From Thermomicrobiales bacterium (GTDB taxonomy: Bacteria; Chloroflexota; Chloroflexia; Thermomicrobiales; UBA6265): a stretch of DNA of 64,000 bases. The notes beneath the pieces were generated by a model, which saw only the letters and a list, made by a program, of their open reading frames with translations, searched no databases and was not told the DNA's origin. Location: assembly GCA_019637585.1 (NCBI GenBank), contig JAHBVL010000004.1, forward strand, positions 310,001 to 374,000, given 5' to 3'. Positions 25,448 through 34,456 of the stretch are shown piece after piece. The stretch's first letter is position 1, and each line of letters starts with the position of its first letter. Both the position numbers and the translations under genes were made by a program.

Positions 25448-26896
25448 GTGCGGTCAGACATCTCATTCGACTGGATCGCCTTTCCGGAGGGCGAATTCTG
25501 GATGGGCAGCGATCCTCGCTGGGCGGCTGCGCCACAGCCGGACGAGATGTCCCTCCATCGCGTCGACTTGCCGGCCCACAGGCTCTCGCGAACGCCGGTG
25601 ACCAATGCCCAGTATGCCGAATTCGTGGCCGAAACCGGCCACGAACCGCCGGGTCACTGGGTGGGGTGTTGTCCTCCCAGCCAGATCGCCAATGCGCCGG
25701 TGACCTACGTCTCCTGGCAGGACGCCCACGCGTTCTGCATCTGGGCGGGAGGCCGTCTCCCCAGCGAAGCCGAATGGGAGAAAGCGGCCCGTGGACCGTC
25801 ATTGGAATCCGGATCGGACCATGCCGCTCCGACCCTCTGGCCCTGGGGAGACGATCTTCCCGGATTGGAGCATGCGCATTTCGATGAGCAACGCAGAGGC
25901 ATTCCACCGGGAATGCAGGGACCGCATCCGGTGGGTGAGAAGCCGGCGGGATCTGGTCCCTGGGGGCATCTCGACCTGGCCGGCAATGTTTGGGAATGGA
26001 CGTCGTCCCGCTACGAACCCTATCCCTGGACTGATGACCGCGACGCTGATCCGGGCACGATGGACCTCGTCACGGTGCGGGGCGGCACCTACAACCACGA
26101 TCTTTGCGGTGTTCGGTCGGCCGCGAGAACACCGGTTTACCCGGCGGCGCGAGACGTCTACATCGGATTCCGGCTGGCCTGCGCCGTCGATTCGAGCCCC
26201 ATCGCCGGGATCGACATGATCGAGATTCCAGCTGGTCCCTTTTGGATGGGAAGTGCGCCAGTAGAGAAGTCCGGGCCGGTTTTCCCGGATGAAATCCCGC
26301 GCCACGCGGTGACCCTGCCTCCGTTCGAGATTGCACGGTGTCAGGTGACCAATACCGAGTACCGGCAATTCGTGTTGTCGACTGGACATCCGGCGCCGGC
26401 GCATTGGCCCGCGGGAGCGATCCCTGCCGGTCTGGAGCGGCATCCTGTCACCTGGGTCGACTGGCGGGACGCGTCTGCCTTCTGTGACTGGGCGGGTGTG
26501 CGTCTGCCGACCGAAGCCGAATGGGAACGAGCCGCAGCCGGTCCGGGTAGTCGTCTCTATGCCTGGGGAGATGACCAACCAGACGCCACCCGCCTGAACC
26601 TGGCGGGATCGGGCACATCGCCAGTGGGGGCATTTCCATCAGGAGCGACGCCAGATGGCATCATGGATATGACTGGGAATGTCTGGGAATGGGTGCAGTC
26701 TCGATATGCTCCCTATCCATACAGAACCGGCTATGGCCGGGAGGATCGCGAACCGCCTGGCCGCCGAGTCCTGCGAGGCGGGTCGTTTCTGACGCACGAT
26801 CCCGGTCTGCTGCGGACTGCGGCGCGCAGTCTCAGCCATGAAACGAGACGCCGGGAGCACATTGGATTTCGGGTTGCCCGGACGCGAGGAGAATAG
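25448..26896 (+). CDS. Tandem formylglycine-generating-enzyme-like (SUMF1) protein
   Basis: A 482-residue protein made of two FGE-sulfatase (SUMF1) domains, about residues 5-240 and 243-480. Each has the PVTNAQYAEF/QVTNTEYRQF start, the APVTYVSWQDAHAFC/HPVTWVDWRDASAFC core, RLPSEAEWEKAA/RLPTEAEWERAA, and GNVWEW. True FGEs carry two active-site cysteines in the RGGS-x-C region; domain 1 has RGGTYNHDLCG with one cysteine and domain 2 has RGGSFLTHDPG with none. A standard FGE reaction is therefore unlikely. EgtB/PvdO-like roles are possible. GTG 25448 is chosen over upstream codons that lie outside the domain. Confidence 0.85.
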   Translation: MRSDISFDWIAFPEGEFWMGSDPRWAAAPQPDEMSLHRVDLPAHRLSRTPVTNAQYAEFVAETGHEPPGHWVGCCPPSQIANAPVTYVSWQDAHAFCIWAGGRLPSEAEWEKAARGPSLESGSDHAAPTLWPWGDDLPGLEHAHFDEQRRGIPPGMQGPHPVGEKPAGSGPWGHLDLAGNVWEWTSSRYEPYPWTDDRDADPGTMDLVTVRGGTYNHDLCGVRSAARTPVYPAARDVYIGFRLACAVDSSPIAGIDMIEIPAGPFWMGSAPVEKSGPVFPDEIPRHAVTLPPFEIARCQVTNTEYRQFVLSTGHPAPAHWPAGAIPAGLERHPVTWVDWRDASAFCDWAGVRLPTEAEWERAAAGPGSRLYAWGDDQPDATRLNLAGSGTSPVGAFPSGATPDGIMDMTGNVWEWVQSRYAPYPYRTGYGREDREPPGRRVLRGGSFLTHDPGLLRTAARSLSHETRRREHIGFRVARTRGE

Positions 26897-26905
26897 ACGA
26901 AGACG

Positions 26906-27982
26906 ATGTCATGCATCACTGTGCTGGGCGGAGGCAACACCGCGTTCAGTATCGCCGCGAAGCTGGCGCTGGAGGGTCATGAGATCCTCATTTGGGAGCA
27001 TCCGGCTTTCGCCCACACCATCGACCCGATCAGGGGGTCGCTGGCCATCGCGCTCCATCACCCGGCAGGAACGCGTCTGGCGCAGGTTGCCGGTGTCACG
27101 ACAGACGCGGCCGAGGCGCTCGCCTGGTCCGACCTGCTCCTCTGCTCGGTGCCTTCCTATGCGCACGCCCCGTTTGCCGAGCAACTCGTGCCTCATCTCC
27201 GGTCGGGACATATGCTGGCCCTATTGCCTGGCAACCTGGGCTCTCTCGCGTTCGCCGATGCGATCGCCGAGCGGGGCGTGTCGGGTGTCGTGGTGTGTGA
27301 GTCGGATACGGCGCCATATGTCTGCCGCAAAACAGCGCCGGGCGAAGCGACGATCTGGGGAGAGGTGACCGGTCTTGGTATCGGTGTGTTTCCACAGAGT
27401 CAGACGTCGGAGATTGTCCCTGAACTGGCTGGGCTCTTTCCCGGCGCCGTGCCGCACGCTCATGTTCTCGCCGCCGGTCTGTCGGCGATGAATCCGGTCG
27501 TTCATCCTCCCGGCGTCTTGCTCAACGCTGGACGGGTGGAAAAGAGTCGCGGCGATTTCTACTTCTACGACGAAGGTGTGACCCCCTCGGTTGTGCGGGT
27601 GATCGAAGCGCTCGATGCCGAACGACTGGCTATTGGCGCGGCATTCGGTCTCGAGCTGACGCCGGTTGATGAGGCATTCCACGTCGCTGGATTCGGACCG
27701 GCGGGCGATCTCTGGAGTGTGATCAATGGGTCCCGCATGCTCACCGCGCTGCGAGCGCCCGGTTCGCTCGACACGCGCTGGTTGACCGAAGATGTGCCGT
27801 ATGGCTTGCTTCCCTGGTCGGAGCTGGCCCGAATCGTGAGCGTCGCGACTCCGGTCATCGACGCCCTGATCACGCTGACTGGTGCACTGACCGGTCACGA
27901 CTTCCGCGCCGAATCTCGAACGCTCGACAGTCTCGGTCTGGCCAATGCCACCCGCGACTCCATTCTGGATGCATTGAACTAA
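26906..27982 (+). CDS. Opine/octopine dehydrogenase-family protein
   Basis: A 358-residue NAD(P)-dependent enzyme of the octopine dehydrogenase type, which reductively joins an amino acid to a 2-oxo acid. The Rossmann motif is VLGGGNTAFSIAAKL at the N-terminus. The C-terminal helical domain carries NPVVHPPGVLLNAGRVE, with the catalytic-site histidine. It starts 9 bp after the FGE-like gene and is followed 34 bp later by a flavoprotein gene, so the three are likely an operon. The product is unknown. Confidence 0.85.
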   Translation: MSCITVLGGGNTAFSIAAKLALEGHEILIWEHPAFAHTIDPIRGSLAIALHHPAGTRLAQVAGVTTDAAEALAWSDLLLCSVPSYAHAPFAEQLVPHLRSGHMLALLPGNLGSLAFADAIAERGVSGVVVCESDTAPYVCRKTAPGEATIWGEVTGLGIGVFPQSQTSEIVPELAGLFPGAVPHAHVLAAGLSAMNPVVHPPGVLLNAGRVEKSRGDFYFYDEGVTPSVVRVIEALDAERLAIGAAFGLELTPVDEAFHVAGFGPAGDLWSVINGSRMLTALRAPGSLDTRWLTEDVPYGLLPWSELARIVSVATPVIDALITLTGALTGHDFRAESRTLDSLGLANATRDSILDALN

Positions 27983-28016
27983 CCGTCGCCGCTTCGTTCT
28001 GACAGGAGATGTACTC

Positions 28017-29162
28017 GTGCCGATCGACACGCTTGTTATCGGGGCTGGTCCCTTTGGATTGTCGTTAGCCGCCGGTCTGGCGGCGCGTGGAGTGGATTAC
28101 CGCACCATCGGGACCAGCATGAGTTTCTGGAAGCAGAACATGCCGCCTGGCATGTTTCTGCGCTCTTCCTGGGACTGGCACCTCGATCCGCAGGGTGAAT
28201 GGACGATCGAGCGCTTTCTCGGGGAGCAGGATCTGACCACATCCGAAGTCCATCCAATTCCGATCGATGTCTATCTCGACTACGTGGAATGGTTCCGGGT
28301 GAACGCGGGGATCGAACCGGAGAATCTGGTGGCCACTCGTGTCGACCGGCTGGACGACGGGCGATTCATCGTCGCCACCGGTCAGGGTGAGTCGATTGAA
28401 GCAAAAAGGGTCGTGCTGGCATTGGGGTTCTCCAGTTTTTCGTCGGTGCCGCCCGAGCTCACGGCAATGCTGCCGCCCGAGCATGTCCACCACACAGTCG
28501 ATGCGAATGATTTTGCCCACGCGGCAGGCAAGCGGTACCTCATTGTCGGCGGGCGGCAGAGTGCGTTCGAATGGGCCGCATTGCTCGCTGAAGCGGGAGC
28601 GAAACAGGTGGATGTGGTGCACCGTCACGCCTCCCCGGCGTTTGCGGAAGCAGACTGGACCTGGGTGCCCCCGCTGATGGATCGCATGATGGAGAACCCG
28701 GCTTGGTACCGGTTGCTGACGAGCGAGGAAAAGGAGCACTACCGGCTGCGGCTATGGGGAGAGGGGCGTCTCAAGGTCGAGCCATGGCTCGAAGCGCGGA
28801 TCGCCGCCGGACCGGTTGCCGTGCGGCCCCAAACCTCGCTGGCGGGAGCGACGCAGTCGCCGGATGGGCTCACGATCCAGCTCAGCTCAGGGGATGCGGT
28901 CGAGGTGGATGAGGTGATCCTGGCGACCGGCTACAAGCCCGATATCGGCCGTCTCGGGCTGCTGTCGGAAGGCAACGTGCTCGCCGGGATCGACACCGAC
29001 AATGGTCTACCCATCCTCGACACCGCGTTTCAGACATCGGTTCCCGGCCTCTACATGACCAGCTTGCTGGCGAGCCGCGATTTCGGACCATTTTTCGGAT
29101 TCACCGTCGCGGCGCGGGGCGCGGCAACAGTCCTCGGCGATCACTTGGCGGGAAGCTGCTAA
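28017..29162 (+). CDS. FAD/NAD(P)-binding monooxygenase-like protein
   Basis: A 381-residue two-dinucleotide-binding flavoprotein. The FAD motif is VIGAGPFGLSLAAGL (residues 7-21), the NADPH motif is LIVGGRQSAFEWAALLAEAG, and the late LATGYKPD motif is typical of class B flavin monooxygenases and N-hydroxylases. GTG 28017 follows ACAGGAG. It is the third gene after the FGE-like and opine dehydrogenase genes. An N- or C-hydroxylation step in the same pathway is an inference. Confidence 0.82.
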   Translation: MPIDTLVIGAGPFGLSLAAGLAARGVDYRTIGTSMSFWKQNMPPGMFLRSSWDWHLDPQGEWTIERFLGEQDLTTSEVHPIPIDVYLDYVEWFRVNAGIEPENLVATRVDRLDDGRFIVATGQGESIEAKRVVLALGFSSFSSVPPELTAMLPPEHVHHTVDANDFAHAAGKRYLIVGGRQSAFEWAALLAEAGAKQVDVVHRHASPAFAEADWTWVPPLMDRMMENPAWYRLLTSEEKEHYRLRLWGEGRLKVEPWLEARIAAGPVAVRPQTSLAGATQSPDGLTIQLSSGDAVEVDEVILATGYKPDIGRLGLLSEGNVLAGIDTDNGLPILDTAFQTSVPGLYMTSLLASRDFGPFFGFTVAARGAATVLGDHLAGSC

Positions 29163-29845
29163 TCGACGGGTTCGTCGTGGACAGCATGGTCCGTTGACGG
29201 AATGGCCAGATGCCAGAGTTTTGCCACCTCCTGCAGGTCGGGATCGGTTTGTGACAGCGTAGCCGGCTGGGACAGGCGAATGATCCGTGCTGAGTCGAAG
29301 AGAGCCCAGCACGTCTTGCTCGTGTCGTGGCAGCTTGCATAGGCGATTCCTTTGATGCCATGGTCGATTGCCCATCGACCGATGAGCTGCGTGACGCGGT
29401 GATCATTCGAAAGAAGGTCGCCGAGGACGAAACGTCCACCGATCCCCATTAGTCGGAGCTGGGTGGCCAGCTCGGAGCGCAGATGGGCGTGAATGGCCGG
29501 CGATCGAACGTCGAGCCACCGCTGGTTGGGGTGGACCGAGAACGTGCAGATTCTGCGACGGAAGTAGGATGGCGGGATGACTCCCTCGAGCCGGTCGATG
29601 CCATGGTCTCCTCCAGCAACCACCTCATTTCGCGCAGCAAGAGCTGCAAGATCGAAGCGGAACTGATCGAGTGACTCCATGAACGCACCGATGCGTTCTG
29701 CCGCGGCGTAGAGCGTTGGTGTTCGGCCAAGTGGATCGTCATATCGTCCTTTTCCTAGGACGGACAGTGGAGGAAACTCCAGGGGATCAGGTGATCGGCC
29801 GATCCGATAGAGGAGAGGAGGATCGGCTGCGTATTCGACGGCCAC
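29159..29845 (-). CDS. RES-domain toxin
   Basis: A 228-residue RES-family protein. The N-terminus (LLYRIGRSPDPLEF, then GRYDDPLGRTPTLYAAAERIGAFMESL) shows the Arg, Tyr and Glu positions of RES toxins, which degrade NAD+ in characterised members. A GTG start at 29845 directly follows the stop of the upstream antitoxin gene. It overlaps the flavoprotein gene by 4 bp at the 3' end. It is somewhat longer than a minimal RES domain. Confidence 0.82.
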   Translation of the reverse strand: MAVEYAADPPLLYRIGRSPDPLEFPPLSVLGKGRYDDPLGRTPTLYAAAERIGAFMESLDQFRFDLAALAARNEVVAGGDHGIDRLEGVIPPSYFRRRICTFSVHPNQRWLDVRSPAIHAHLRSELATQLRLMGIGGRFVLGDLLSNDHRVTQLIGRWAIDHGIKGIAYASCHDTSKTCWALFDSARIIRLSQPATLSQTDPDLQEVAKLWHLAIPSTDHAVHDEPVD

Positions 29846-30265
29846 TCAGCCGTATGAAATGAATGCCAGGGCAGCATCCATGGCTTGCTCGCTGCCGTCC
29901 GGTTCGCGGGCAATAATCCAGACCGGCGCGCGATGATCGAGGTAGGGGTTCATTCCCAGAAACCAGGCAGGCACCGTCTCTTCGTCATCGACGATTGTGA
30001 TGATCTGGGCGATCTGGTATGCATCTCGCAGCTTGCGTAGCGACTCGTCACGCGGAGTCCGCTCGCCGCGAGCCCACTTGCCGACTGCCTTGGGATCATT
30101 CACGCCGGTCATGAATGCCGTCCACTTCTGGCCCAACGTGTGCTGGAAGAATCTGGCGATATCGGCTGGGCACGTTTCGATAGCCCGTTTGTGGGCGGCC
30201 ACCAGCACGGTGTTCACCTGGGTGTCGAGTTTCGATTCGTCGAGCTGAACTGCGGCGAGCGCCAC
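29846..30265 (-). CDS. Xre/MbcA-like antitoxin
   Basis: A 139-residue protein with a helix-turn-helix-like centre (DPKAVGKWARGERTPRDESLRKLRDAYQI) and the C-terminal VPAWFLGMNPYLDHRAPVWII segment seen in Xre-MbcA-ParS antitoxins that pair with RES toxins. GTG 30265 follows CAGGAGA. The stop abuts the toxin start with no gap, the usual antitoxin-first order. Autorepression of the pair is expected from the family. Confidence 0.85.
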   Translation of the reverse strand: MALAAVQLDESKLDTQVNTVLVAAHKRAIETCPADIARFFQHTLGQKWTAFMTGVNDPKAVGKWARGERTPRDESLRKLRDAYQIAQIITIVDDEETVPAWFLGMNPYLDHRAPVWIIAREPDGSEQAMDAALAFISYG

Positions 30266-30358
30266 GGCAACATCTCCTGCCGATCAATCATACCGAACAA
30301 AGACTACGGCATTGGCACCCAAAGCGCCACCTTTGCCATCAAGTCCTACGAGTGGCGT

Positions 30359-31909
30359 TTATTGGGAGGGGGACTCTTGCGACCTCAGCACCGGCAGGAC
30401 CTGATTCGATTTCGAAGACTGCGGCGCTGGAAGCGATCCTGGCGACCCGAATCGTTTGAAGGTCAGGAGCACTGCTTCCCCGGCACACCCGCCGAGCACA
30501 CCGGCGCCGATCGATGTGGCAAACAGCAATGGCAGGTAGTACCGGTTGAAGTCGACGCCCAGCGCCAGGAGGATCAGCGCTGATTGGCCCAATACGGCGG
30601 CGGCGGCTAACGCATGAGGGCTGGCCAGACCGCGGCGCCAGGCCAGGTAGACGAGGAGAAGCAGTCCCGGCAGGGCCAGATAGAGATCGATCCGCACGCC
30701 CGACCAGTCCGCCCCAAACAGGTTGCCCAGCCCGGTAATCACCCGGTCGCTGCTGCTGTACCGATCGTTGAGATTCTGCCAGGTGCGCTCCAGCGCTTCG
30801 GTGCGACTCCCGATGGCCGCCTGGGGCCAGAACCCGGCTTGGTTGTCCATTTCCTTCCGACGGAAGGCGAAAAGGAAGCGCACGCGCTCGATCGGCGCGG
30901 ACCAGAGGTAGGGATAGGTGATGATAAAGAGGAGGCCGACAATTGCCGGCTGAACGCCAAGCATCCAGCCCAGTGGTCGCTCAGTACCCCACGACAAGCG
31001 GTTGATCCAGCGCCAGACGCGACCGAGATAGCGCTGACTCCGCAACCAGGGATCGACGAGGAGCACGCCCCCGTAGACCGCGAATCCGGCGGCGAGACCA
31101 AGCGGACTCAGCTTCGTCGATGCCCCAGCCGCCATCGCCAATCCGAGCAGAATCGCCCGGCCCCATGTCGGTTTCTTCGCCAGCCAGACCGCGGCCAGCA
31201 CCGACAGCGAGACGAAAAAGGTAAAGACCGCGTCGGACGTCGCCAGCGTAGCCAGATAGTGATTGAGCGGGTTGGCGATCAGCATGGCGGCGCCAAGCAC
31301 GCCGCCCAGGATGTTGGTCAGCTCCGCCACGATCAGAAAGAGGGCTACGGCGGTCAACGCGGCCACAACCATGCTGCCGCGCCGAGCGGCCATCAAATCA
31401 CCTTCGGCCGGCATGGCGTTGCGCGTGACGTTCCAGGTGACATTCGACTCGAATCCATAGTGGAAGTCCCAAGCTCGATTCGTGTCGAGATCACGCCCCT
31501 GAGCCAGTAGGAAGAGCCCGGTCATGTAGGAGCCCATCGGAGGTTGGCCGCGGATCAGGTAGCGATCCTCCCAGACAGAGCTGAGCGGATTGAGCGTTTC
31601 TCGCAGGTAGTAGGCCCGGTTGATCCAGCGGGACTCATCCGGATGGAAGGGAGAGCTTCTCAGTTCGGAGGAGATGTCCCAGATCGCGCCGGCAAAGATC
31701 GCCAGCGATACCAGAGCGAGCAGGAGCGTTCGGTTGTGACCGGATGACTGGAGCCAGCGCTTCGCTCTCCCGCCCCCTTCAGAGCCGGGGGCCGCGGGAG
31801 CATCCAGATGTCTCTCGTTGGATTCCTGCTGACTCACCGCGAGCTCCTGCACTCGGATTTCCGCGAGTTCTGAAGTGTACCGAACGCTCCTGCGGTGAAG
31901 ATGCGCCAT
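30359..31909 (-). CDS. GT-C family membrane glycosyltransferase (GT39/ArnT-like)
   Basis: A 516-residue polytopic membrane protein. After a cytoplasmic N-terminus, one helix (TLLLALVSLAIFAGAIW) leads to the periplasmic SPFHPDESRWINRAYYL loop, whose Asp-Glu pair is the catalytic mark of GT-C enzymes that use polyprenyl-linked sugars. About nine further helices follow. Target and donor cannot be read. I use ATG 31909, because an earlier in-frame codon at 31975 would overlap aroA; no strong ribosome-binding site is seen. Confidence 0.8.
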   Translation of the reverse strand: MAHLHRRSVRYTSELAEIRVQELAVSQQESNERHLDAPAAPGSEGGGRAKRWLQSSGHNRTLLLALVSLAIFAGAIWDISSELRSSPFHPDESRWINRAYYLRETLNPLSSVWEDRYLIRGQPPMGSYMTGLFLLAQGRDLDTNRAWDFHYGFESNVTWNVTRNAMPAEGDLMAARRGSMVVAALTAVALFLIVAELTNILGGVLGAAMLIANPLNHYLATLATSDAVFTFFVSLSVLAAVWLAKKPTWGRAILLGLAMAAGASTKLSPLGLAAGFAVYGGVLLVDPWLRSQRYLGRVWRWINRLSWGTERPLGWMLGVQPAIVGLLFIITYPYLWSAPIERVRFLFAFRRKEMDNQAGFWPQAAIGSRTEALERTWQNLNDRYSSSDRVITGLGNLFGADWSGVRIDLYLALPGLLLLVYLAWRRGLASPHALAAAAVLGQSALILLALGVDFNRYYLPLLFATSIGAGVLGGCAGEAVLLTFKRFGSPGSLPAPQSSKSNQVLPVLRSQESPSQ

Positions 31910-31946
31910 GAATGGCGAGGCCACGTACTGTGTGGGCGCCGCGACG

Positions 31947-33251
31947 TCAGGTTCGACGCAGGAGCTCCAATTCATCGAAGTAGTGCGGAAATGTTTTGGC
32001 GACGCAGGACGGATCGAGAATCGTCACGCCTGGTGCGCGCAACCCGGCTATGGCGAAACTCATCGCCATGCGGTGGTCGTCGTAGGTGTCGATGCGGGCC
32101 GGCACGACTGGCCGGGGTGTGATCGTCAAACCATCCTCCCGCTCGACGACCTCCTGGCCAAGCTTCCGCAGCTCGGTCGCCACAGCGGCCACCCGGTCGG
32201 TTTCCTTGAGCCTGGCATGATGGATACCCCGGATGGTGGTCGGGCCCGAGGCAAACGGCGCGATCGCCGCCAGGGTCTGGGCGGTGTCGGAAATGGCGTT
32301 GAGATCGAGGTCTACGCCGCGCAGCGCGCCATCCGGTGGACCTGTTACCTCGGTGAAGTCATCGCCAAGGGTCACGCGAGCGCCCATCGCTTCCAACACT
32401 CGTACGAACTCCAGATCTCCCTGCGTGGAGCTGGCGCCCAGACCATCGACCCGGACGCGTCCCCCAGTCGCCGCGGCTGCGGCGAAAAAATAGGACGCAT
32501 TGGAGGCATCGGGTTCGATATGGTACGCCCGGCCGGTATAGTGCTGACCGGCCCGGACGGCAAATGTCCGCCAGTTTGCGGTATCCAGCTCCGCTTCGAC
32601 CCCGAAATCGCGCATCACAGCGGCGGTCATGGTCATGTACGGTTTTTTTAATGATACGGCGACCACCGAGATCTACACGCCCTCTCGAGCATAGGGAGCG
32701 GCGATGAGGAGCGCTGAGAAGAACTGGCTGCTTTGATCGCCGGGGATACGAGCAACGCCTCCCCGCAGGCCAGCTGCCTCGATCTGCACTGGAGGACAGG
32801 CTGTCCCTTCTTCGCTGACCGCGTTCGCTCCCAGCTGGTTGAGCGCGTCGAGGAGTGGTCCGATGGGACGCTTACGCATGCGCGGCACGCCATCGATTCG
32901 GTAGACACCGTTGCCGAGCGCTAGAGTCGCCACCAGGAACCGCATGGCCGTTCCGGCATTGCCCACGAAGAGATCGCCCGATGGCGCCGGGATCGTGCCG
33001 CCTTTTCCCTGCACGACGAAGCGGCAATGCTCCTCATTCGATTCGACCGGAATGCCCAGCGTGTTGAGCGCCGTGGCCATGTACCGGGTGTCGTCGCTAT
33101 AGAGCGCGCCCGTCAGCTCGCTCTCGCCCTGTGCCAGCGCCGCAACGATCAACGCGCGGTTGGTGATGCTTTTCGACCCGGGAACGACAACCGTCGCATC
33201 GACGGGCGAGCCGATCGGCTGAATCTCGAGCTGGCCAGGGAGTGCTGTCAT
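31947..33251 (-). CDS. aroA: 3-phosphoshikimate 1-carboxyvinyltransferase, interrupted by sequencing adapter
   Basis: EPSP synthase of the shikimate pathway. The N-terminal part (33251 to about 32679) has PGSKSITNRALIVAALA, FVGNAGTAMRFL, RKRPIGPLLDAL and GDQSSQFFSALLIAAPYAREG. The C-terminal part (from about 32642) continues in the same frame with KKPYMTMTAAVMRDFG, ASYFFAAAAATGG and DDHRMAMSFAIAGL. Between them, 12 codons contain a TAG stop and are an exact Illumina P5 adapter plus seven A residues. The overall length (434 codons) and the spacing from SSQF to KPYM are those of intact AroA, so the real gene is most likely whole. It sits 9 bp after the M29 aminopeptidase gene. Confidence 0.93.
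32643..32678. other. Illumina P5 adapter sequence plus homopolymer (assembly artefact)
   Basis: Positions 32650-32678 match the 29-nt P5 flow-cell oligonucleotide exactly, starting AATGATACGGCGACC on the plus strand. The seven T residues at 32643-32649 fit the poly-A that follows adapter read-through on the other strand. The 36 bp replace exactly 12 aroA codons. Confidence 0.97.
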
Positions 33252-33260
33252 CGACTGTGG

Positions 33261-34361
33261 CTAGACAACGTACTGGCCATCGACCAGGAACGGCTCGCCG
33301 TCGACTTCCACCCGGCCGCCTTTTCGGAGATCGCAGAGCATGTCCCAGTGAATTGCCGAGGTGTTGGTGCCGCCCGATTCGGTGTACGCCTCTCCGAGCG
33401 CAATATGGATGGTGCCGCCGATCTTTTCGTCGAAAAGCATCTGGCGTGTCACGCGCTGGATGTCGAAGTTGGTGCCAAAGGCGAATTCGCCGATCACCCG
33501 GGCGCCTTCATCGACATCGAGCTGCCGCAGGAGAAGATCCTCCCCTCGCTCGGCCGACGCGTTGACCACCCGGCCATTTTCGAAGTCGAGGCGGATTCCC
33601 GCGACTTCGCGGCCGCCATAGATGGCCGGGACCGAATAGGTCACGTATCCGTTGGTGGCGTTTTCGACTGGCGCCGTGAAAATCTCGCCATCCGGGAAGT
33701 TCTTCTTCCCGTCGCAGTTGATCCAGGTGCGGTCCTTCACCGAGAGATGGAGATCGGTGCCCGGTCCGATGATATGAACGTGTTCTCTCCCGTCGAGCCA
33801 GTCGATCAGGCGTTGCTGTTCCTTGCCCAATTCTTTCCAGGCGGCGACGGGGTCGTCGGTGTGCAGTTTGCACGCCCGGTAGATGAATTCGGCGAAGTCG
33901 GCGGTGGACATATCCGCATCCTGGGCCATGCCGTCGGTGGGATAGAGCGTGAGCGTCCACTCGACTTCGTTGCGACCCTCGCGCTCCATGAAAGCCTTGA
34001 ACAGATCGCCCCGCGCTTTCTGGAAAATCGCCTGGCGCTCAGGATTCACGCCGGCCAGGCTGCGGGTGTTGGCATCGGAAATGATCTGGACGACGACGTC
34101 CGCTTCGGTTCGGACGAACTTCTCGATCGGTGTCAGGTAGCTCAGCTGTTCGTCCGAGCCGAGGGTCAGCATATCTGCCCGCAGCGTTTCGAAGATCGGC
34201 AGCATCACCGGCAGGCCACCGAGTTCGAGCACCTCCCGGTAGACGGCTCTGAGCAGAGGCTCGGAAACGGGGCCACCCTGAATGGCCACGGTGTTGCCCG
34301 GTTTGACTTCAGCCGAAAAACCAACCAGGGCTCTTGCCCACTTGCGCATTGCATCGTTCAT
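33261..34361 (-). CDS. M29-family aminopeptidase
   Basis: A 366-residue metallo-aminopeptidase of the AmpS/AmpT (M29) family, which removes N-terminal residues using two metal ions. The C-terminal metal-site segments are clear: IGEFAFGTN, ALGEAYTESGGTNTSAIHWDMLCDLR (Glu, His-Trp-Asp). Length is close to the family's 400-410. It is upstream of aroA on the same strand with a 9-bp gap. A hairpin that ends the preceding GGT gene lies just before its start. Confidence 0.9.
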   Translation of the reverse strand: MNDAMRKWARALVGFSAEVKPGNTVAIQGGPVSEPLLRAVYREVLELGGLPVMLPIFETLRADMLTLGSDEQLSYLTPIEKFVRTEADVVVQIISDANTRSLAGVNPERQAIFQKARGDLFKAFMEREGRNEVEWTLTLYPTDGMAQDADMSTADFAEFIYRACKLHTDDPVAAWKELGKEQQRLIDWLDGREHVHIIGPGTDLHLSVKDRTWINCDGKKNFPDGEIFTAPVENATNGYVTYSVPAIYGGREVAGIRLDFENGRVVNASAERGEDLLLRQLDVDEGARVIGEFAFGTNFDIQRVTRQMLFDEKIGGTIHIALGEAYTESGGTNTSAIHWDMLCDLRKGGRVEVDGEPFLVDGQYVV

Positions 34362-34394
34362 TGCTATCGAATCCAGATGTTATCGAAGACGGCA

Positions 34395-34425
34395 GACGCC
34401 GGATTCCTGAATGAAATCCGGCGTC
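34395..34425 (-). terminator. Hairpin after the gamma-glutamyltransferase gene
   Basis: GACGCCGGATT (34395-34405) pairs perfectly with AATCCGGCGTC (34415-34425). Read on the minus strand it follows the GGT stop by about 32 bp. No strong T-run is seen. Confidence 0.6.
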
Positions 34426-34456
34426 CCGTTATACCACGCTGCGATTGTGGTGCGAT

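Noticed and set aside
25448-26896. Functional formylglycine-generating enzyme activating the sulfatase-like protein
   Set aside because: The paired active-site cysteines are missing in both domains and the sulfatase-like protein has no Cys or Ser at the modified position.
31947-33251. Two separate aroA half-genes or a natural pseudogene
   Set aside because: The interrupting bases are an exact sequencing adapter and the reading frame and length are preserved on both sides.
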